A stretch of DNA of 64,000 nt from CAYFZO01 sp965223735 (GCA_965223735.1 OZ245010.1:1550001-1614000), one strand, 5' to 3'; counted from the stretch's first letter, positions 33,940 through 43,363 are shown. Notes: generated by a model not told the origin, from the letters alone. Translations and numbers: made by a program.

Positions 33940-34827
33940 TCAGTTGTTTATGGCTCCCTGCATTTTCGCCGCCGTCAGGGTGTTCTCGATCAGGCAGGAG
34001 ACGGTGACTGGGCCGGTGCCGCCCGGCATCGGCGTGATGTAACCCGCGACCTTCGAAACTTCCTCAAATGCCACGTCGCCGCGTATTCCTTCTGAGGTGT
34101 AGCTGATACCGACGTCAATCACCGTGGCGCCGGGCTTGACGCAATCGGCGGTGATCAGTCCGGGGGCGCCGGTGGCGGCGACCAGAATGTCGGCGTCGCG
34201 GCAGGTTTCTTTCAGCGCCGGTGTGCGCGAATGGCACAGGGTCGGGGTCGCGTCCACACCCTTCCGCGCCAGCAGCAGCACCTGCGGCAGCCCGACCAGG
34301 TACGAGCGCCCGACGACCACCGCGCGGTGGCCCGAGATCGGGACCTTGTAGTGTTCGAGTATGTGCATGACACCGAGCGGGGTGCACGGTATGAGGCCGG
34401 GGTCGCCGCACATCAGCGCACCGAAGTTGTCGCGGGTCAGACCGTCCACGTCCTTGTTCGTCGGCAGTATCTCTATTGCAGCCCGGGTGTCGAGGCCTTC
34501 GGGCAGCGGCAGTTGCAGCAGGATGCCGTGCACCGTGCTGTCGTCTGCGAGCAGGCGGAGTTGCCGTTCGAGTTGTGCCTGCGTGGTGTCGGTCGGCATC
34601 TCGATCAGCAGCGGCTTGAGCCCGGCGGCGGCGGCGCGTTTGAGTTTCAGGTTGACGTAGAGCCTGCTCGGCGCGCTGTCGCCGACGAGCACGGTCGCGA
34701 GTGTGATCGGTCGTTCATTCAGTTGCCCGCCGGCCTGCCGGATCCGTTCGGTGACGCGGGCCTGGATTGCATCGGCGACCGCGTTACCGTCGAGGAGTTG
34801 CGCGCCCCTGGAGACCGGAGAGGTCAT
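33940..34827 (-). CDS. folD: Methylene-THF dehydrogenase / methenyl-THF cyclohydrolase
   Basis: Bifunctional enzyme interconverting 5,10-methylene-, 5,10-methenyl- and 10-formyl-tetrahydrofolate. Visible signatures: YVNLKLKRAAAAG with the catalytic lysine, LLQLPLPEGLD, NKDVDGLT, CTPLGVMHIL, the NADP loop VVGRSYLVGLP, DVGIS and TPMPGGTGPVTV. Length 295. Its start overlaps the stop of the Ftr-like gene by 4 bases, so it is translated together with the formyltransferase-like and cyclo-ligase genes. Confidence 0.94.
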   Translation of the reverse strand: MTSPVSRGAQLLDGNAVADAIQARVTERIRQAGGQLNERPITLATVLVGDSAPSRLYVNLKLKRAAAAGLKPLLIEMPTDTTQAQLERQLRLLADDSTVHGILLQLPLPEGLDTRAAIEILPTNKDVDGLTRDNFGALMCGDPGLIPCTPLGVMHILEHYKVPISGHRAVVVGRSYLVGLPQVLLLARKGVDATPTLCHSRTPALKETCRDADILVAATGAPGLITADCVKPGATVIDVGISYTSEGIRGDVAFEEVSKVAGYITPMPGGTGPVTVSCLIENTLTAAKMQGAINN

Positions 34828-35780
34828 TGCCGGGCTGCCGGATCCGGTTCAGGGGGGGGCGCGGGTGGTTGCCGTTCCGGATGCAGGTAGATAAAGTTTT
34901 TGCCCAGGCGCCCTTCGTAGTTGCCCGCCGAGATCATGATCAGTCCGTCGATGTTTTTCGCCGCGGCGATCGCCGCCTGCGTCGCCTCAATGATGCAGGC
35001 CATGCCGCGCCCGTTCATGATGATCTCCATCACCGACACGACGCCGTCGGGCAGGTCTCCCTCAATGCCGGGTTCATTCTGAAGCAGCGGACAGAATTTT
35101 TCGTAAGTGCTGGCGATGGTGAAGTCATAATCGCTGCCGGCCTTTGAGCCGCTGCCGGCGACGCCGCCGGGAAACGTCGTGATCACGCCGGCAACCGGCA
35201 GAATTGCCGCGACGCCTTTTTTGGCCGCCGCGAGCGCCGAGTCGGTGTCTTTGCCGAAGAACCACAGGTTGCCGCCCATCAGGCCGTCGGCGTAACCGAG
35301 GCGGCGGTCGAGGATGAATTCACCGCCGAGGATCGGGATCCACCACAGCTTGCGCCCGTGGCGCTCAATGCGTTTCTGGTGTCGGTTGCCGAAATAGGCG
35401 ACTTTGCGCCCCATCCGGAAGTACGGGTCGGAATCGATCAGGTTGAAGCACGCCGCGGTCGGGCAGGTCAGCACGTTCTGGCTGATTCGCACCAGCGCGG
35501 CCTTTTCGAGCCTGCCGGTGCGGTTTTTCCAGAAATGTGGCACGTGCAGTTGCACGACGGCGCCGGGACGCCCGTCCGGCGTTTTGAAGTTCTTGTCGCC
35601 ACCCGGCCCGACGTAGCGGTCGAGGCCGGCCTCGCAATCGCACAGGATCGAACTCGACGCGTTGCCGGTGCAGGCGTTGACCGCGTGGTCGAGCCAGGTG
35701 CGGTCTTTTGCCGTGATCAGGAATTCAACATAAGTGCTCTTAAACGCTTCCGCATAAGTGTCGTCAATGACGGCGCTCAT
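34824..35780 (-). CDS. Formylmethanofuran:H4MPT formyltransferase (Ftr/FhcD)-like protein
   Basis: A 318-residue protein with the Ftr family pattern: DDTYAEAFKSTYVEFLIT, CDCEAGLDRYVGPGG, TPDGRPGAVVQLHVP, VLTCPTAACFNLID, GRKVAYFGNRHQKRIERHG, GGEFILDRRLGYADGLMGGN, DTDSALAAAKKGV, TFPGGVAGSGSKAGSDYDF and ISAGNYEGRLGKNFIYL. Known members move a formyl group between methanofuran and N5 of tetrahydromethanopterin. The proline-rich end (PPAPPPEPDPAARQ) is extra. No fhcA, fhcB or fhcC gene is nearby. It is coupled by 4-base overlaps to folD and the 5-formyl-THF cyclo-ligase gene, so a folate substrate is plausible but unproven. Confidence 0.85.
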   Translation of the reverse strand: MSAVIDDTYAEAFKSTYVEFLITAKDRTWLDHAVNACTGNASSSILCDCEAGLDRYVGPGGDKNFKTPDGRPGAVVQLHVPHFWKNRTGRLEKAALVRISQNVLTCPTAACFNLIDSDPYFRMGRKVAYFGNRHQKRIERHGRKLWWIPILGGEFILDRRLGYADGLMGGNLWFFGKDTDSALAAAKKGVAAILPVAGVITTFPGGVAGSGSKAGSDYDFTIASTYEKFCPLLQNEPGIEGDLPDGVVSVMEIIMNGRGMACIIEATQAAIAAAKNIDGLIMISAGNYEGRLGKNFIYLHPERQPPAPPPEPDPAARQ

Positions 35781-36412
35781 CGGTTTCTTCCTCTGCCCGT
35801 ATAAATGTCCTTTTCAGTGATGACTTTGTCCATGAAAACGTCGTGCGGGCCGACCAGGATCTCGTCGAACAACTGCGACTCGTAACACAGCGCGATCAGC
35901 GGACAGTCGGCACGGACGTTTTCAAGCAGGCGGTCGTAGTAGCCTTGGCCGTTGCCCATGCGCCCGCCGTTGCGGTCGAAACCAACGCCCGGCACCATCA
36001 CCAGGTCGAGATTTTCGGACGCCACCTCTTTGTCCGGGTCGCCCCAGCGGTCGCGTGGCGGCTCGAGGATATTCCACTTGCCGACCACCAGTTCGTCAAA
36101 GCTTTCGAGGTACCACAGCCCCAGTTTGTTGTCGCCTTTCCCGTTCACCGTGCAGTAGGGCACGATGATCTTTTTGCCGGAGTTTTCGATTTCCTTTTGC
36201 AGGTGCGGTTGGGTGCGGGTTTCCGAACGGCAGTCGATGTACCACATCGCGGTTCCGGCGTTCTGGTACTCCGGCAACTGCATGAACTTTTCGCAGATGG
36301 TTGCGCTGATCTCGTCTTTATTTTCCTGCGCGGCGCGTGCGTCGTACGCCTGACGGCGCATCTTGTTCTTTTTTTCCATCAGGGTTTCAAGTTCTTGCGG
36401 CGTCAACGTCAT
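35777..36412 (-). CDS. 5-formyltetrahydrofolate cyclo-ligase
   Basis: Uses ATP to convert 5-formyl-THF to 5,10-methenyl-THF, the only well-known way back from the 5-formyl form. The 211-residue protein has the ATP-contacting basic N-terminal region (KKNKMRRQAYDAR) and the family signature MVPGVGFDRNGGRMGNGQGY followed by YDRLL. It is the first gene of the coupled trio with the Ftr-like gene and folD. Between it and ilvD lie 144 bases without a gene. Confidence 0.9.
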   Translation of the reverse strand: MTLTPQELETLMEKKNKMRRQAYDARAAQENKDEISATICEKFMQLPEYQNAGTAMWYIDCRSETRTQPHLQKEIENSGKKIIVPYCTVNGKGDNKLGLWYLESFDELVVGKWNILEPPRDRWGDPDKEVASENLDLVMVPGVGFDRNGGRMGNGQGYYDRLLENVRADCPLIALCYESQLFDEILVGPHDVFMDKVITEKDIYTGRGRNR

Positions 36413-36556
36413 CGGGCGCTCCTTGAAGTGAATTTTTTAATGGTTTTGCTATGGGTCAACCCGTCGGCCCACCCGAAGTTCAAGTCATGTGCGGGAAAAT
36501 CAAGGGCGCCAATCCTAACCAATCCGGCAAGGCAGGGCAAACCCCGTTGTGTCCGA

Positions 36557-38269
36557 TCAATCCCGGTCGGTGATTGCGCCTTCGGACGCCGAACCCACCT
36601 GTTTCGCGTATTTTGCGAGCACTCCGCGACGGTAGCGCGGGCGGGGTGCTTTCCAGGTTCTGAGCCGGCGGCGGATTTCGCTTTTTGCAAGATCGAGGTT
36701 GATTTCACGCGCGACCGCGTCAATCGTGATCGGGTCGCCGTTGCGCACGACGGCCAGCGGGCCGCCGACCGCGGCTTCGGGCGTGACGTGTCCGGCGACG
36801 AAACCGTGGCTGCCGCCTGAGAAGCGCCCGTCGGTGATCAGCGCGACGTCCCCGCCGAGCCCCTTGCCCATCACCGCCGAGGTCGGCGCCAGCATTTCCC
36901 GCATACCCGGCCCGCCTTTCGGGCCTTCGTATCGGATCACGATCACGTCGCCTTTTTTTACGCCGCCTCCGAGGATCTGTTTGAGTGCGTCTTCTTCGGA
37001 CGCGAACACGCGCGCTTTGCCGCTGAAGCGCAGGCCTTCCTTGCCGGTGATCTTTGCAACTGCACCCTGCGGCGCAAGGTTGCCGTACAGGATCACCAAA
37101 TGGCCGTCGCGTTTGATCGGGTCGTCCAGTGGGCGGATGATGCGCTGTCCGCGCGGGTAGGGCTTCACCGCGGCGAGGTTGTCGCCGAGCGTGTGCCCGG
37201 TCGCGGTCAGGCAATCGCCGTGCATCAGCCCGGCGTCGAGCAGCGTTTTCATCAGCGGCTGAATGCCGCCGATCGCAACCAGCTCCGACATCATATAGCG
37301 TCCGCTCGGTCTCAGATCTGCAAGCACCGGCACGTGTCGCCCGATGCGGGTGAAGTCGTCGAGCTTGAGCCTGACGCCGCAGGCGTGAGCCATCGCGAGC
37401 AGGTGCAACACTGCGTTGGTCGAGCCGCCGAGCGCCGTCACCGCCGCGATCGCGTTTTCAAAGGCCCGCTTCGTCATGATGTCGCGTGGGCGGACGTCCT
37501 TTTTGATCAACTGCATCACGGCTTTGCCCGCCGCGACGCAGTCGCGGGTCTTGGCGCGCGATACGGCATTCTGTGCCGAACTGCCCGGCAGGCTCATGCC
37601 CATCGCCTCAATCGCCGACGCCATCGTGTTGGCGGTGTACATTCCGCCGCAGGAACCGGGGCCCGGGATCGCGCAGGATTCGATCGCGTGCAGTTCTTTC
37701 CTGCTGATCTTGCGCCGCGACATTTCACCGACGGCCTCAAACACCGACACGATGTCCACCTTGCGGCGCCGGCGCGTGCCGGGCAGGATCGTGCCGCCAT
37801 AGACAAACACGGCGGGGCGGTTCAGCCGCGCCAGCGCGATCAGGCAGCCTGGCATGTTCTTGTCGCAGCCGCCGATGGCGACCACGCCGTCGAAACCCTC
37901 GCAAGCGGCGACGGCTTCGATCGAGTCGGCAATTACCTCGCGCGACACCAGCGAGTATTTCATGCCTTCGGTGCCCATCGAGATGCCGTCGGAAACCGTG
38001 ATGGTATTGAATATCACCGGTTTGGCGCCGGCCTCGCTCGCGCCGCGTGCCGCGTGCCGCGCGAGTTTGTCGATGTGTATATTGCACGGCGTCACTTCAC
38101 TCCAGGTCGAGGCGACGCCGATCTGCGGTTTTTTGAAGTCCGCCTCCTCAAAGCCGACGGCGCGCAACATTGAGCGGCTGGGCGCGCGTTCGGCGCCGTC
38201 CACCATCGGCGATGAGTATTTCCTGAGTTTCTTGCCCGTGGCCATGGTTGCCGGTTGATCGTGTCCCAT
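36557..38269 (-). CDS. ilvD: Dihydroxy-acid dehydratase
   Basis: Iron-sulfur enzyme of valine and isoleucine synthesis that dehydrates dihydroxy acids to 2-oxo acids. Cluster cysteines are in AACEGFDGVVAIGGCDKNMP and PGPGSCGGMYTANTMASA. GGSTNAVLHLLAMAH and DGRFSGGSHGFVAGHVTPEA are also diagnostic. Length 570, the standard form. A later ATG (MATGKKLRKYSS) is an alternative start. Confidence 0.95.
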   Translation of the reverse strand: MGHDQPATMATGKKLRKYSSPMVDGAERAPSRSMLRAVGFEEADFKKPQIGVASTWSEVTPCNIHIDKLARHAARGASEAGAKPVIFNTITVSDGISMGTEGMKYSLVSREVIADSIEAVAACEGFDGVVAIGGCDKNMPGCLIALARLNRPAVFVYGGTILPGTRRRRKVDIVSVFEAVGEMSRRKISRKELHAIESCAIPGPGSCGGMYTANTMASAIEAMGMSLPGSSAQNAVSRAKTRDCVAAGKAVMQLIKKDVRPRDIMTKRAFENAIAAVTALGGSTNAVLHLLAMAHACGVRLKLDDFTRIGRHVPVLADLRPSGRYMMSELVAIGGIQPLMKTLLDAGLMHGDCLTATGHTLGDNLAAVKPYPRGQRIIRPLDDPIKRDGHLVILYGNLAPQGAVAKITGKEGLRFSGKARVFASEEDALKQILGGGVKKGDVIVIRYEGPKGGPGMREMLAPTSAVMGKGLGGDVALITDGRFSGGSHGFVAGHVTPEAAVGGPLAVVRNGDPITIDAVAREINLDLAKSEIRRRLRTWKAPRPRYRRGVLAKYAKQVGSASEGAITDRD

Positions 38270-38385
38270 TTTGACGTGATGTCTGCGGGGGAGTTGCTAT
38301 TCTACTGTATGCCGTAAAATCAGCGGCGTTTCGAGGCGATGGTTTCACGAACCGGATGTCGGCGTTCAACGCAGGAGGGTGCTCA

Positions 38386-39255
38386 TTGCCGCCGGAGATT
38401 TCCAGAGTCGGGACCGGGATTGCGCCCGGGGTCGCGGCAGTCCAGATGAACAGCGGCGGTGACGTCGCCGTCAATCTTGCGCGTGCGGGTGAACTGATCG
38501 GGCGCGCCGCCGCTGACGGTGCCGGCTTCGTCGTGTTGCCCGAGGTGTTCGCGTTCATCGGCCGCGACCTCAGTGAGCAACTCGGCGTATGCGAAGACGA
38601 GGGGGCGGGGCCGATCCAGGACTTTCTTGCGGCGCAGGCGCGTGCGTGCGGTGTGTGGCTGGTCGGCGGCACGTTCCCATTACGCTCGCCGCGGCCCGAT
38701 AGGGCATACGCGGCCTGCGCGCTGTACGATCCGCAGGGGCGCCGCGTCGCGATCTACCGCAAGATCCATTTGTTCGACGCGCACGTGAGCGACACCGCCG
38801 AGGATTATTCGGAATCGCGCACGTTCACCCCCGGCGATGAAATCGTGGTCGCCGACACGCCGTTCGGGCGCTGCGGTCTCGCGGTGTGTTACGACCTGCG
38901 CTTCCCGGAGTTGTTCCGTGCAATGCTCGACCGCGACGTTGATCTGATCGCGTTGCCTTCCGCGTTCACTGAGGCGACGGGGCGGGCGCATTGGCGGACG
39001 CTGTTGAGCGCGCGCGCAGTTGAAAACTTGGTGTTTGTCGTCGCCGCCAACCAGACCGGCAGCCACGTCAACGGCCGCACGAACTGGGGGCACAGCATGG
39101 TGGTGGATCCTTGGGGCCGCGCGCTCGCCGAGATCGACCGGGGCGAGGGTACGGCTGTTGCCGGGCTCGACCGCGCATTTCAGGAGCGTGTGCGCGAGGA
39201 GTTTCCCTGTGTCGCGCATCGCCGCATCGGTCGCCGCGATCAACGACGGGCGTGA
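38386..39255 (+). CDS. Nitrilase-family amidase (Nit1/YbeM-like)
   Basis: Carbon-nitrogen hydrolase with the Glu-Lys-Cys triad visible as VVLPEVFAF, YRKIHLFDAH and AVCYDLRFPELFR. Close relatives hydrolyse deaminated glutathione, a repair function. I place the start at the TTG at 38386, behind AGGAGGG. The frame also has an ATG at 38356, 30 bases earlier. It lies just before tldD, as in many gammaproteobacteria. Confidence 0.87.
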   Translation: MPPEISRVGTGIAPGVAAVQMNSGGDVAVNLARAGELIGRAAADGAGFVVLPEVFAFIGRDLSEQLGVCEDEGAGPIQDFLAAQARACGVWLVGGTFPLRSPRPDRAYAACALYDPQGRRVAIYRKIHLFDAHVSDTAEDYSESRTFTPGDEIVVADTPFGRCGLAVCYDLRFPELFRAMLDRDVDLIALPSAFTEATGRAHWRTLLSARAVENLVFVVAANQTGSHVNGRTNWGHSMVVDPWGRALAEIDRGEGTAVAGLDRAFQERVREEFPCVAHRRIGRRDQRRA

Positions 39256-39301
39256 TACGCCGGTCGCGTACAATACGGCAACGCAAATTTCAGGGACGCA
39301 C

Positions 39302-40744
39302 GTGGGACAGGCACTGACCATCGCCAGAGAAAGATTGTTGGACCCGTTCGGTCTCGACGAGGCGCATCTGAGCCGGGCGCTGTCGCAACTGACGGGGGCG
39401 AACATAGACGACGGCGATATTTTCATGCAGTACACCCGCCACGAGTCGTGGGTGCTCGAGGACGGCATCGTGAAGGAGGCTGGGTTCGGCATTGACCAGG
39501 GCGTCGGCGTGCGCGCGGTCAGCGGCGAGAAGGCCGGTTTTGCGTACTCGGATGAGATCACCCTGCCGGCGTTGCTCGACGCGAGCCGCACGGCCCGGTG
39601 TATTGCGCGTTCGGGCGGCGAAGGGCAGGTGCAGGCTTGGAGCGGCGGACACGAGCGCGGACTGTATGCGGTGCAGGACCCGATGGTGGATCTCGGCGAG
39701 GCCGGCAAAGTGGAGTTGCTGCATTCGATTGACGAGATGGCGCGCAAAGCTGACGGGCGCGTGCGGCAGGTGATGGCGTCGCTCGCCGGCGAGCACGAGG
39801 TGATGATGGTCGCCGCCGCCGACGGCACTCTGACCGCCGACGTGCGCCCGCTGGTGCGGCTGAACGTCAGCGTCATCGCCGAGCAGGGACAACGGCTCGA
39901 GCAGGGTACGGCGGGCGCCGGCGGACGCTATGGCTACGAGGTGTTCATCCGCCGCGGTACGGCGCGCTCGCTGGTGGACGAGGCGGTGCGCCAGGCGCTG
40001 TTGAATCTTGAAGCGGTGGAGGCGCCCGCGGGCAATATGGTGGTGGTGCTCGGGCCCGGCTGGCCCGGCGTTTTGCTGCACGAGGCGGTCGGGCACGGGC
40101 TCGAAGGCGATTTCGGGCGCAAGGGCACTTCGGCTTTCAGCGGGCGCGTCGGCGGGCGCGTCGCGAGCCCGGGTGTGACGGTCGTGGACGACGGCACGCT
40201 GGAGCACCGCCGCGGCTCGCTGAACGTTGACGACGAGGGGACGCCGACGCAGTACACGACCTTGATCGAGGACGGGATCATGAAAGGCTTCATGCAGGAC
40301 AAGATGAACGCACGGCTGATGGGCGTGCCGGTGACCGGCAACGGGCGGCGCGAATCGTATTCACACTTGCCGATGCCGCGCATGACCAACACGTATATGC
40401 TCGCGGGTGAATGTGACCCCGCGGAGATCATCGCGTCGGTTGACAAGGGCTTTTACGCGGTCAATTTCGGCGGCGGCCAGGTGGACATCACTTCAGGGCA
40501 GTTCGTGTTTTCGACTTCGGAAGCGTATCTGATTGAAAACGGCAAGGTGGGTGCGCCGGTCAAGGGCGCGACGTTGATCGGTCACGGGCCCGATGTGTTG
40601 ACGCGGGTGAGCATGATCGGCAACGACCTCCGGCTCGACGAGGGCATCGGCACCTGCGGCAAGCAGGGGCAGATGGTGCCGGTCGGCGTCGGCCAGCCGA
40701 CCCTGCGGATTGACGGCCTCACCGTCGGAGGCGTCGGTACTTGA
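39302..40744 (+). CDS. tldD: Metalloprotease TldD
   Basis: Catalytic subunit of the TldD/TldE zinc protease, which trims unfolded peptides and matures microcin B17 and CcdA antitoxin in E. coli. The zinc motif is HEAVGHGLEGDF near residue 260. The frame is open into the preceding gene from 39020; GTG 39302 with AGGGA five bases upstream gives the conventional N-terminus (VGQALTIARERLL). Length about 480. The stop overlaps the start of pmbA. Confidence 0.94.
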   Translation: MGQALTIARERLLDPFGLDEAHLSRALSQLTGANIDDGDIFMQYTRHESWVLEDGIVKEAGFGIDQGVGVRAVSGEKAGFAYSDEITLPALLDASRTARCIARSGGEGQVQAWSGGHERGLYAVQDPMVDLGEAGKVELLHSIDEMARKADGRVRQVMASLAGEHEVMMVAAADGTLTADVRPLVRLNVSVIAEQGQRLEQGTAGAGGRYGYEVFIRRGTARSLVDEAVRQALLNLEAVEAPAGNMVVVLGPGWPGVLLHEAVGHGLEGDFGRKGTSAFSGRVGGRVASPGVTVVDDGTLEHRRGSLNVDDEGTPTQYTTLIEDGIMKGFMQDKMNARLMGVPVTGNGRRESYSHLPMPRMTNTYMLAGECDPAEIIASVDKGFYAVNFGGGQVDITSGQFVFSTSEAYLIENGKVGAPVKGATLIGHGPDVLTRVSMIGNDLRLDEGIGTCGKQGQMVPVGVGQPTLRIDGLTVGGVGT

Positions 40745-42072
40745 GCGTGCCCGCTGTGTCGACGGGTGAGCCGTCGGTGGTTGCCGGTGCGGCGCTGGAG
40801 GAGGCCGTGCGCTTGGGGGCGGACGCCGCCGAAGCGGTTGTCAGTTCGGCACGCGGCTTTTCTGTCACCGCGCGCGTGGGGGACGTCGAAACGCTCGAGC
40901 ACAGCAACGGCCGCTCGCTCGAGGTGACGGTTTATTTCGGCACGCGCAAAGGTTCATCGGCCCTGTCGGATTTTACGCCGCAGGTGGTGGCCGAGGCGGT
41001 TAAAACCGCCTGCAATATCGCGCGCTACGCCGGCGAAGACGACTGTGCCGGACTCGCCGACGCCGCGCTGATGGCGTCGAGTTTCCCCGATCTTGATCTC
41101 GACCGGCGGTGGGATCTCGACGTCGGGCGCGCAATCGGCATTGCCGTCGAGTGCGAAAACGAGATGCGTGCGGCCGACAGGATCGTCAACACCGAAGGCG
41201 CGTCGGTTTCAACGACGCGCGGCGTTCGTTGCTATGCCAACACGCATGGTTTTTCGCACACCGTCGCCGGTACCCGCCACAGTGTCAGCGGTGTTGCGGT
41301 TGCCGCCGACGGCGCCGGTATGCAGCGCGATTTCTGGTACAGCGTTCACCGTCACCCTGAGCGCCTCGAGCCGCATCGTGATATCGGGCGGCGCGCGGCG
41401 GCGCGCGCGGCGCGCCGCCTCGGCGCGCGCAAGTTGAAAACGCGCAAGGCGCCGGTACTGTTTGAAGCCGAGCTCGCGACCGGATTGTTGTCGCAACTGG
41501 CCGGCGCGATCAGCGGCGGCGCTCTGTATCGCAGGGCGTCGTTTTTGCTCGACTCGCTCGGTGAACGGTTGTTCCCTTCATTCGTGCGGATCATGGAGCG
41601 CCCGCATCTGCCCGGCGCACTCGGCAGCGCGTCTTTCGACGCCGAAGGCGTCGCCACTTGCGACCGTGCGGTGATAGAGGACGGGGTGCTTGCGAGTTAT
41701 GTGCTCGACAGTTATTCGGCGCGCAGGTTGAACATGCAGACCACCGCCAACGCGGGCGGCGTACACAACTGGGTATTCGAGGGGGAGACCTGCGCGTTTG
41801 ACGCGCTGTTCGAGGAAATGGGTGAAGGTTTTTTTGTCACCGAGCTGATGGGGCACGGCGTGAACAGGGTCACCGGGGACTATTCACGCGGCGCCGCCGG
41901 ATTCTGGGTCGAGGGCGGGAAAATCGCCTATCCGGTGTCGGAAGTGACGATTGCTGCCAATTTGCGCGACGTCTTCAGGAATGTCGTTGCCGTCGGCGAC
42001 GATACCGACCGGCGCGGCAACATCCTGTGCGGCTCAATACTGGTCGGCGCGATGACGATCGCGGGCGAATAA
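40741..42072 (+). CDS. pmbA: Metalloprotease accessory subunit PmbA/TldE
   Basis: Partner of TldD. Related in fold but without the HExxxH zinc site, as expected. Landmarks: EHSNGRSLEVTVYFG, NTEGASVSTTRGVRCYANT, LNMQTTANAGGVHNW and TELMGHGVNRVTGDYSRGAA, with the family ending GNILCGSILVGAMTIAGE. TTG start overlaps the tldD stop. In E. coli the two genes are far apart; here they are coupled. Confidence 0.94.
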   Translation: MSVPAVSTGEPSVVAGAALEEAVRLGADAAEAVVSSARGFSVTARVGDVETLEHSNGRSLEVTVYFGTRKGSSALSDFTPQVVAEAVKTACNIARYAGEDDCAGLADAALMASSFPDLDLDRRWDLDVGRAIGIAVECENEMRAADRIVNTEGASVSTTRGVRCYANTHGFSHTVAGTRHSVSGVAVAADGAGMQRDFWYSVHRHPERLEPHRDIGRRAAARAARRLGARKLKTRKAPVLFEAELATGLLSQLAGAISGGALYRRASFLLDSLGERLFPSFVRIMERPHLPGALGSASFDAEGVATCDRAVIEDGVLASYVLDSYSARRLNMQTTANAGGVHNWVFEGETCAFDALFEEMGEGFFVTELMGHGVNRVTGDYSRGAAGFWVEGGKIAYPVSEVTIAANLRDVFRNVVAVGDDTDRRGNILCGSILVGAMTIAGE

Positions 42073-42249
42073 AGCCCGTACGCCTGCTGCGGAAAAACGC
42101 TCCCGCGATACGCTTATCGGCTGAATACTATCGCTTATCCTGCCTGATGCTCGCCCGGCGGGTTTCAACTGCATATTGCCGTTTCGGAAGCGGGCGTTTC
42201 CGAAGCGGTCTTTGATCACTTTTTGCTGTACAATTTTTTGCGGGGAATT

Positions 42250-42523
42250 ATGATGAATGTTCCACTTTACGAAGCGTTGAAAAGCGCGGCCGCCGATGAT
42301 CGCCTGTCGAGCGAGGCGGCTCAAAGCGTGCCGTCGGACCCGGCGACGAAAGCCGACATAGTATCAATTGCGCACGGAGTTACGTGTGGAGCTGCATACG
42401 AGCATAGCTAATCCGCACACGAGCATAGCCGAACTGCGTGCGTGGTTATTGTGGCGCCTGACTATTGCCATGAGCGTGCAAACCGCGATATTTGTCGGGC
42501 TTGTAAAGTTGTGGGTTGCTTAG
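42250..42523 (+). pseudogene. Frameshifted small coiled-coil membrane protein (DUF1640/CCDC90-like)
   Basis: The ATG at 42250 gives MMNVPLYEALKSAAADD... ending ...DPATKADI, an arrangement typical of DUF1640-type proteins. The matching second half lies in the +1 frame: LRTELRVELHTSIANPHTSI, then AELRAWLLWRL and a membrane anchor (MSVQTAIFVGLVKLWVA), stopping at 42521-42523. A one-base shift near 42360-42370 separates them. The rest of the pmbA-DUF3108 gap (42073-42249, 42524-42616) holds no gene; TTCGGAA at 42183 and TTCCGAA at 42198 form a small dyad. Confidence 0.65.
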
Positions 42524-42616
42524 CCGTGTGGCCGGGCTGTCTTTCGGCGGTCGGGTTTCACCATCGGCACATCGGGCAGTGGCCATGGCTTTTTCACACG
42601 GTTTTGCCAGAGAATT

Positions 42617-43363
42617 TCACCGCGGTGTTTCCAGGATGATAGTCGTTGCGACCATCGTGCGCTTGACCCGCCCGTCTTCAATCCGTTCCACCTTGACCGG
42701 CAGGTGGCGGTGCGCCGGACTCAGCCAATAGCGGTGGTCGATCGTATGGTTTCCGGTGTCGCGCACCTTGGTGCGTTCAACGCGCACCGTTTCAATTTTT
42801 CCCAGCGTGGTTGTAATGGTCTCGACGCCGGTTTCGGCAAAGCGGTAATGTCTGAGTTTGCCGTTTGAGACGACGGCGTAGTGCCACGGGCCGTCGCGCG
42901 CGGCCACGTCGCGGGACAACTGCAACTGCACCGAAGCTTCATCCAGTGTGCCTGCCGGCACCGGCAGAAAATAAACCCGTCCTTTTTTCAGGATCTCGAC
43001 CGAGCGCCCGTGTGCTTCAAAGCGGTAGCGCTGCTTCCTGTCCGCTTTGCGCGTGTATTCCTTTATATATTCCTCGGCGACGATCCGCCCTTCTTCGAGG
43101 TGTATATGCGTACGGATTTTCAGCGTGTCGCCGAACAGTGTCGAGAGCAGGCCCCGTGGGGTGACGGTCGTGATGTACAGCAGACGGTTGCCGTTAGGTT
43201 TGAGTTGCACGGTGCCCTTTCCTGCGCCCAGTCCGGCGAGTTGAATGTCGTAGGTGATCTCGAACGGCGCGAGTTCGGCGTCGTGTGTGCCGCCGCCGGC
43301 GCAGGTTGCGGCACAGACGACGCACAGCAGCAGGCCGCGGGCTTTTGCGGCGTGCGTTCTCAT
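42617..43363 (-). CDS. DUF3108 periplasmic protein
   Basis: About 248 residues with a signal peptide (GLLLCVVCAATCAGGG) and a beta-rich domain: FEITYDIQLAGLGAGKGTVQ, RIVAEEYIKEYTRKADRKQR, and the ending HRHLPVKVERIEDGRVKRTM. This matches the DUF3108 family, commonly encoded after purN in gammaproteobacteria. Function is unknown. The start overlaps the purN stop (ATGA). The open frame continues upstream, but only inside purN. Confidence 0.88.
   Translation of the reverse strand: MRTHAAKARGLLLCVVCAATCAGGGTHDAELAPFEITYDIQLAGLGAGKGTVQLKPNGNRLLYITTVTPRGLLSTLFGDTLKIRTHIHLEEGRIVAEEYIKEYTRKADRKQRYRFEAHGRSVEILKKGRVYFLPVPAGTLDEASVQLQLSRDVAARDGPWHYAVVSNGKLRHYRFAETGVETITTTLGKIETVRVERTKVRDTGNHTIDHRYWLSPAHRHLPVKVERIEDGRVKRTMVATTIILETPR

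Noticed and set aside
36843..38173. Long plus-strand frames opposite ilvD
   Set aside because: Histidine/arginine-rich shadow translation with no domain; ilvD on minus is unambiguous.
42183..42204. Small dyad after pmbA considered as a terminator
   Set aside because: The 7-base stem is weak and is not directly followed by a T run.
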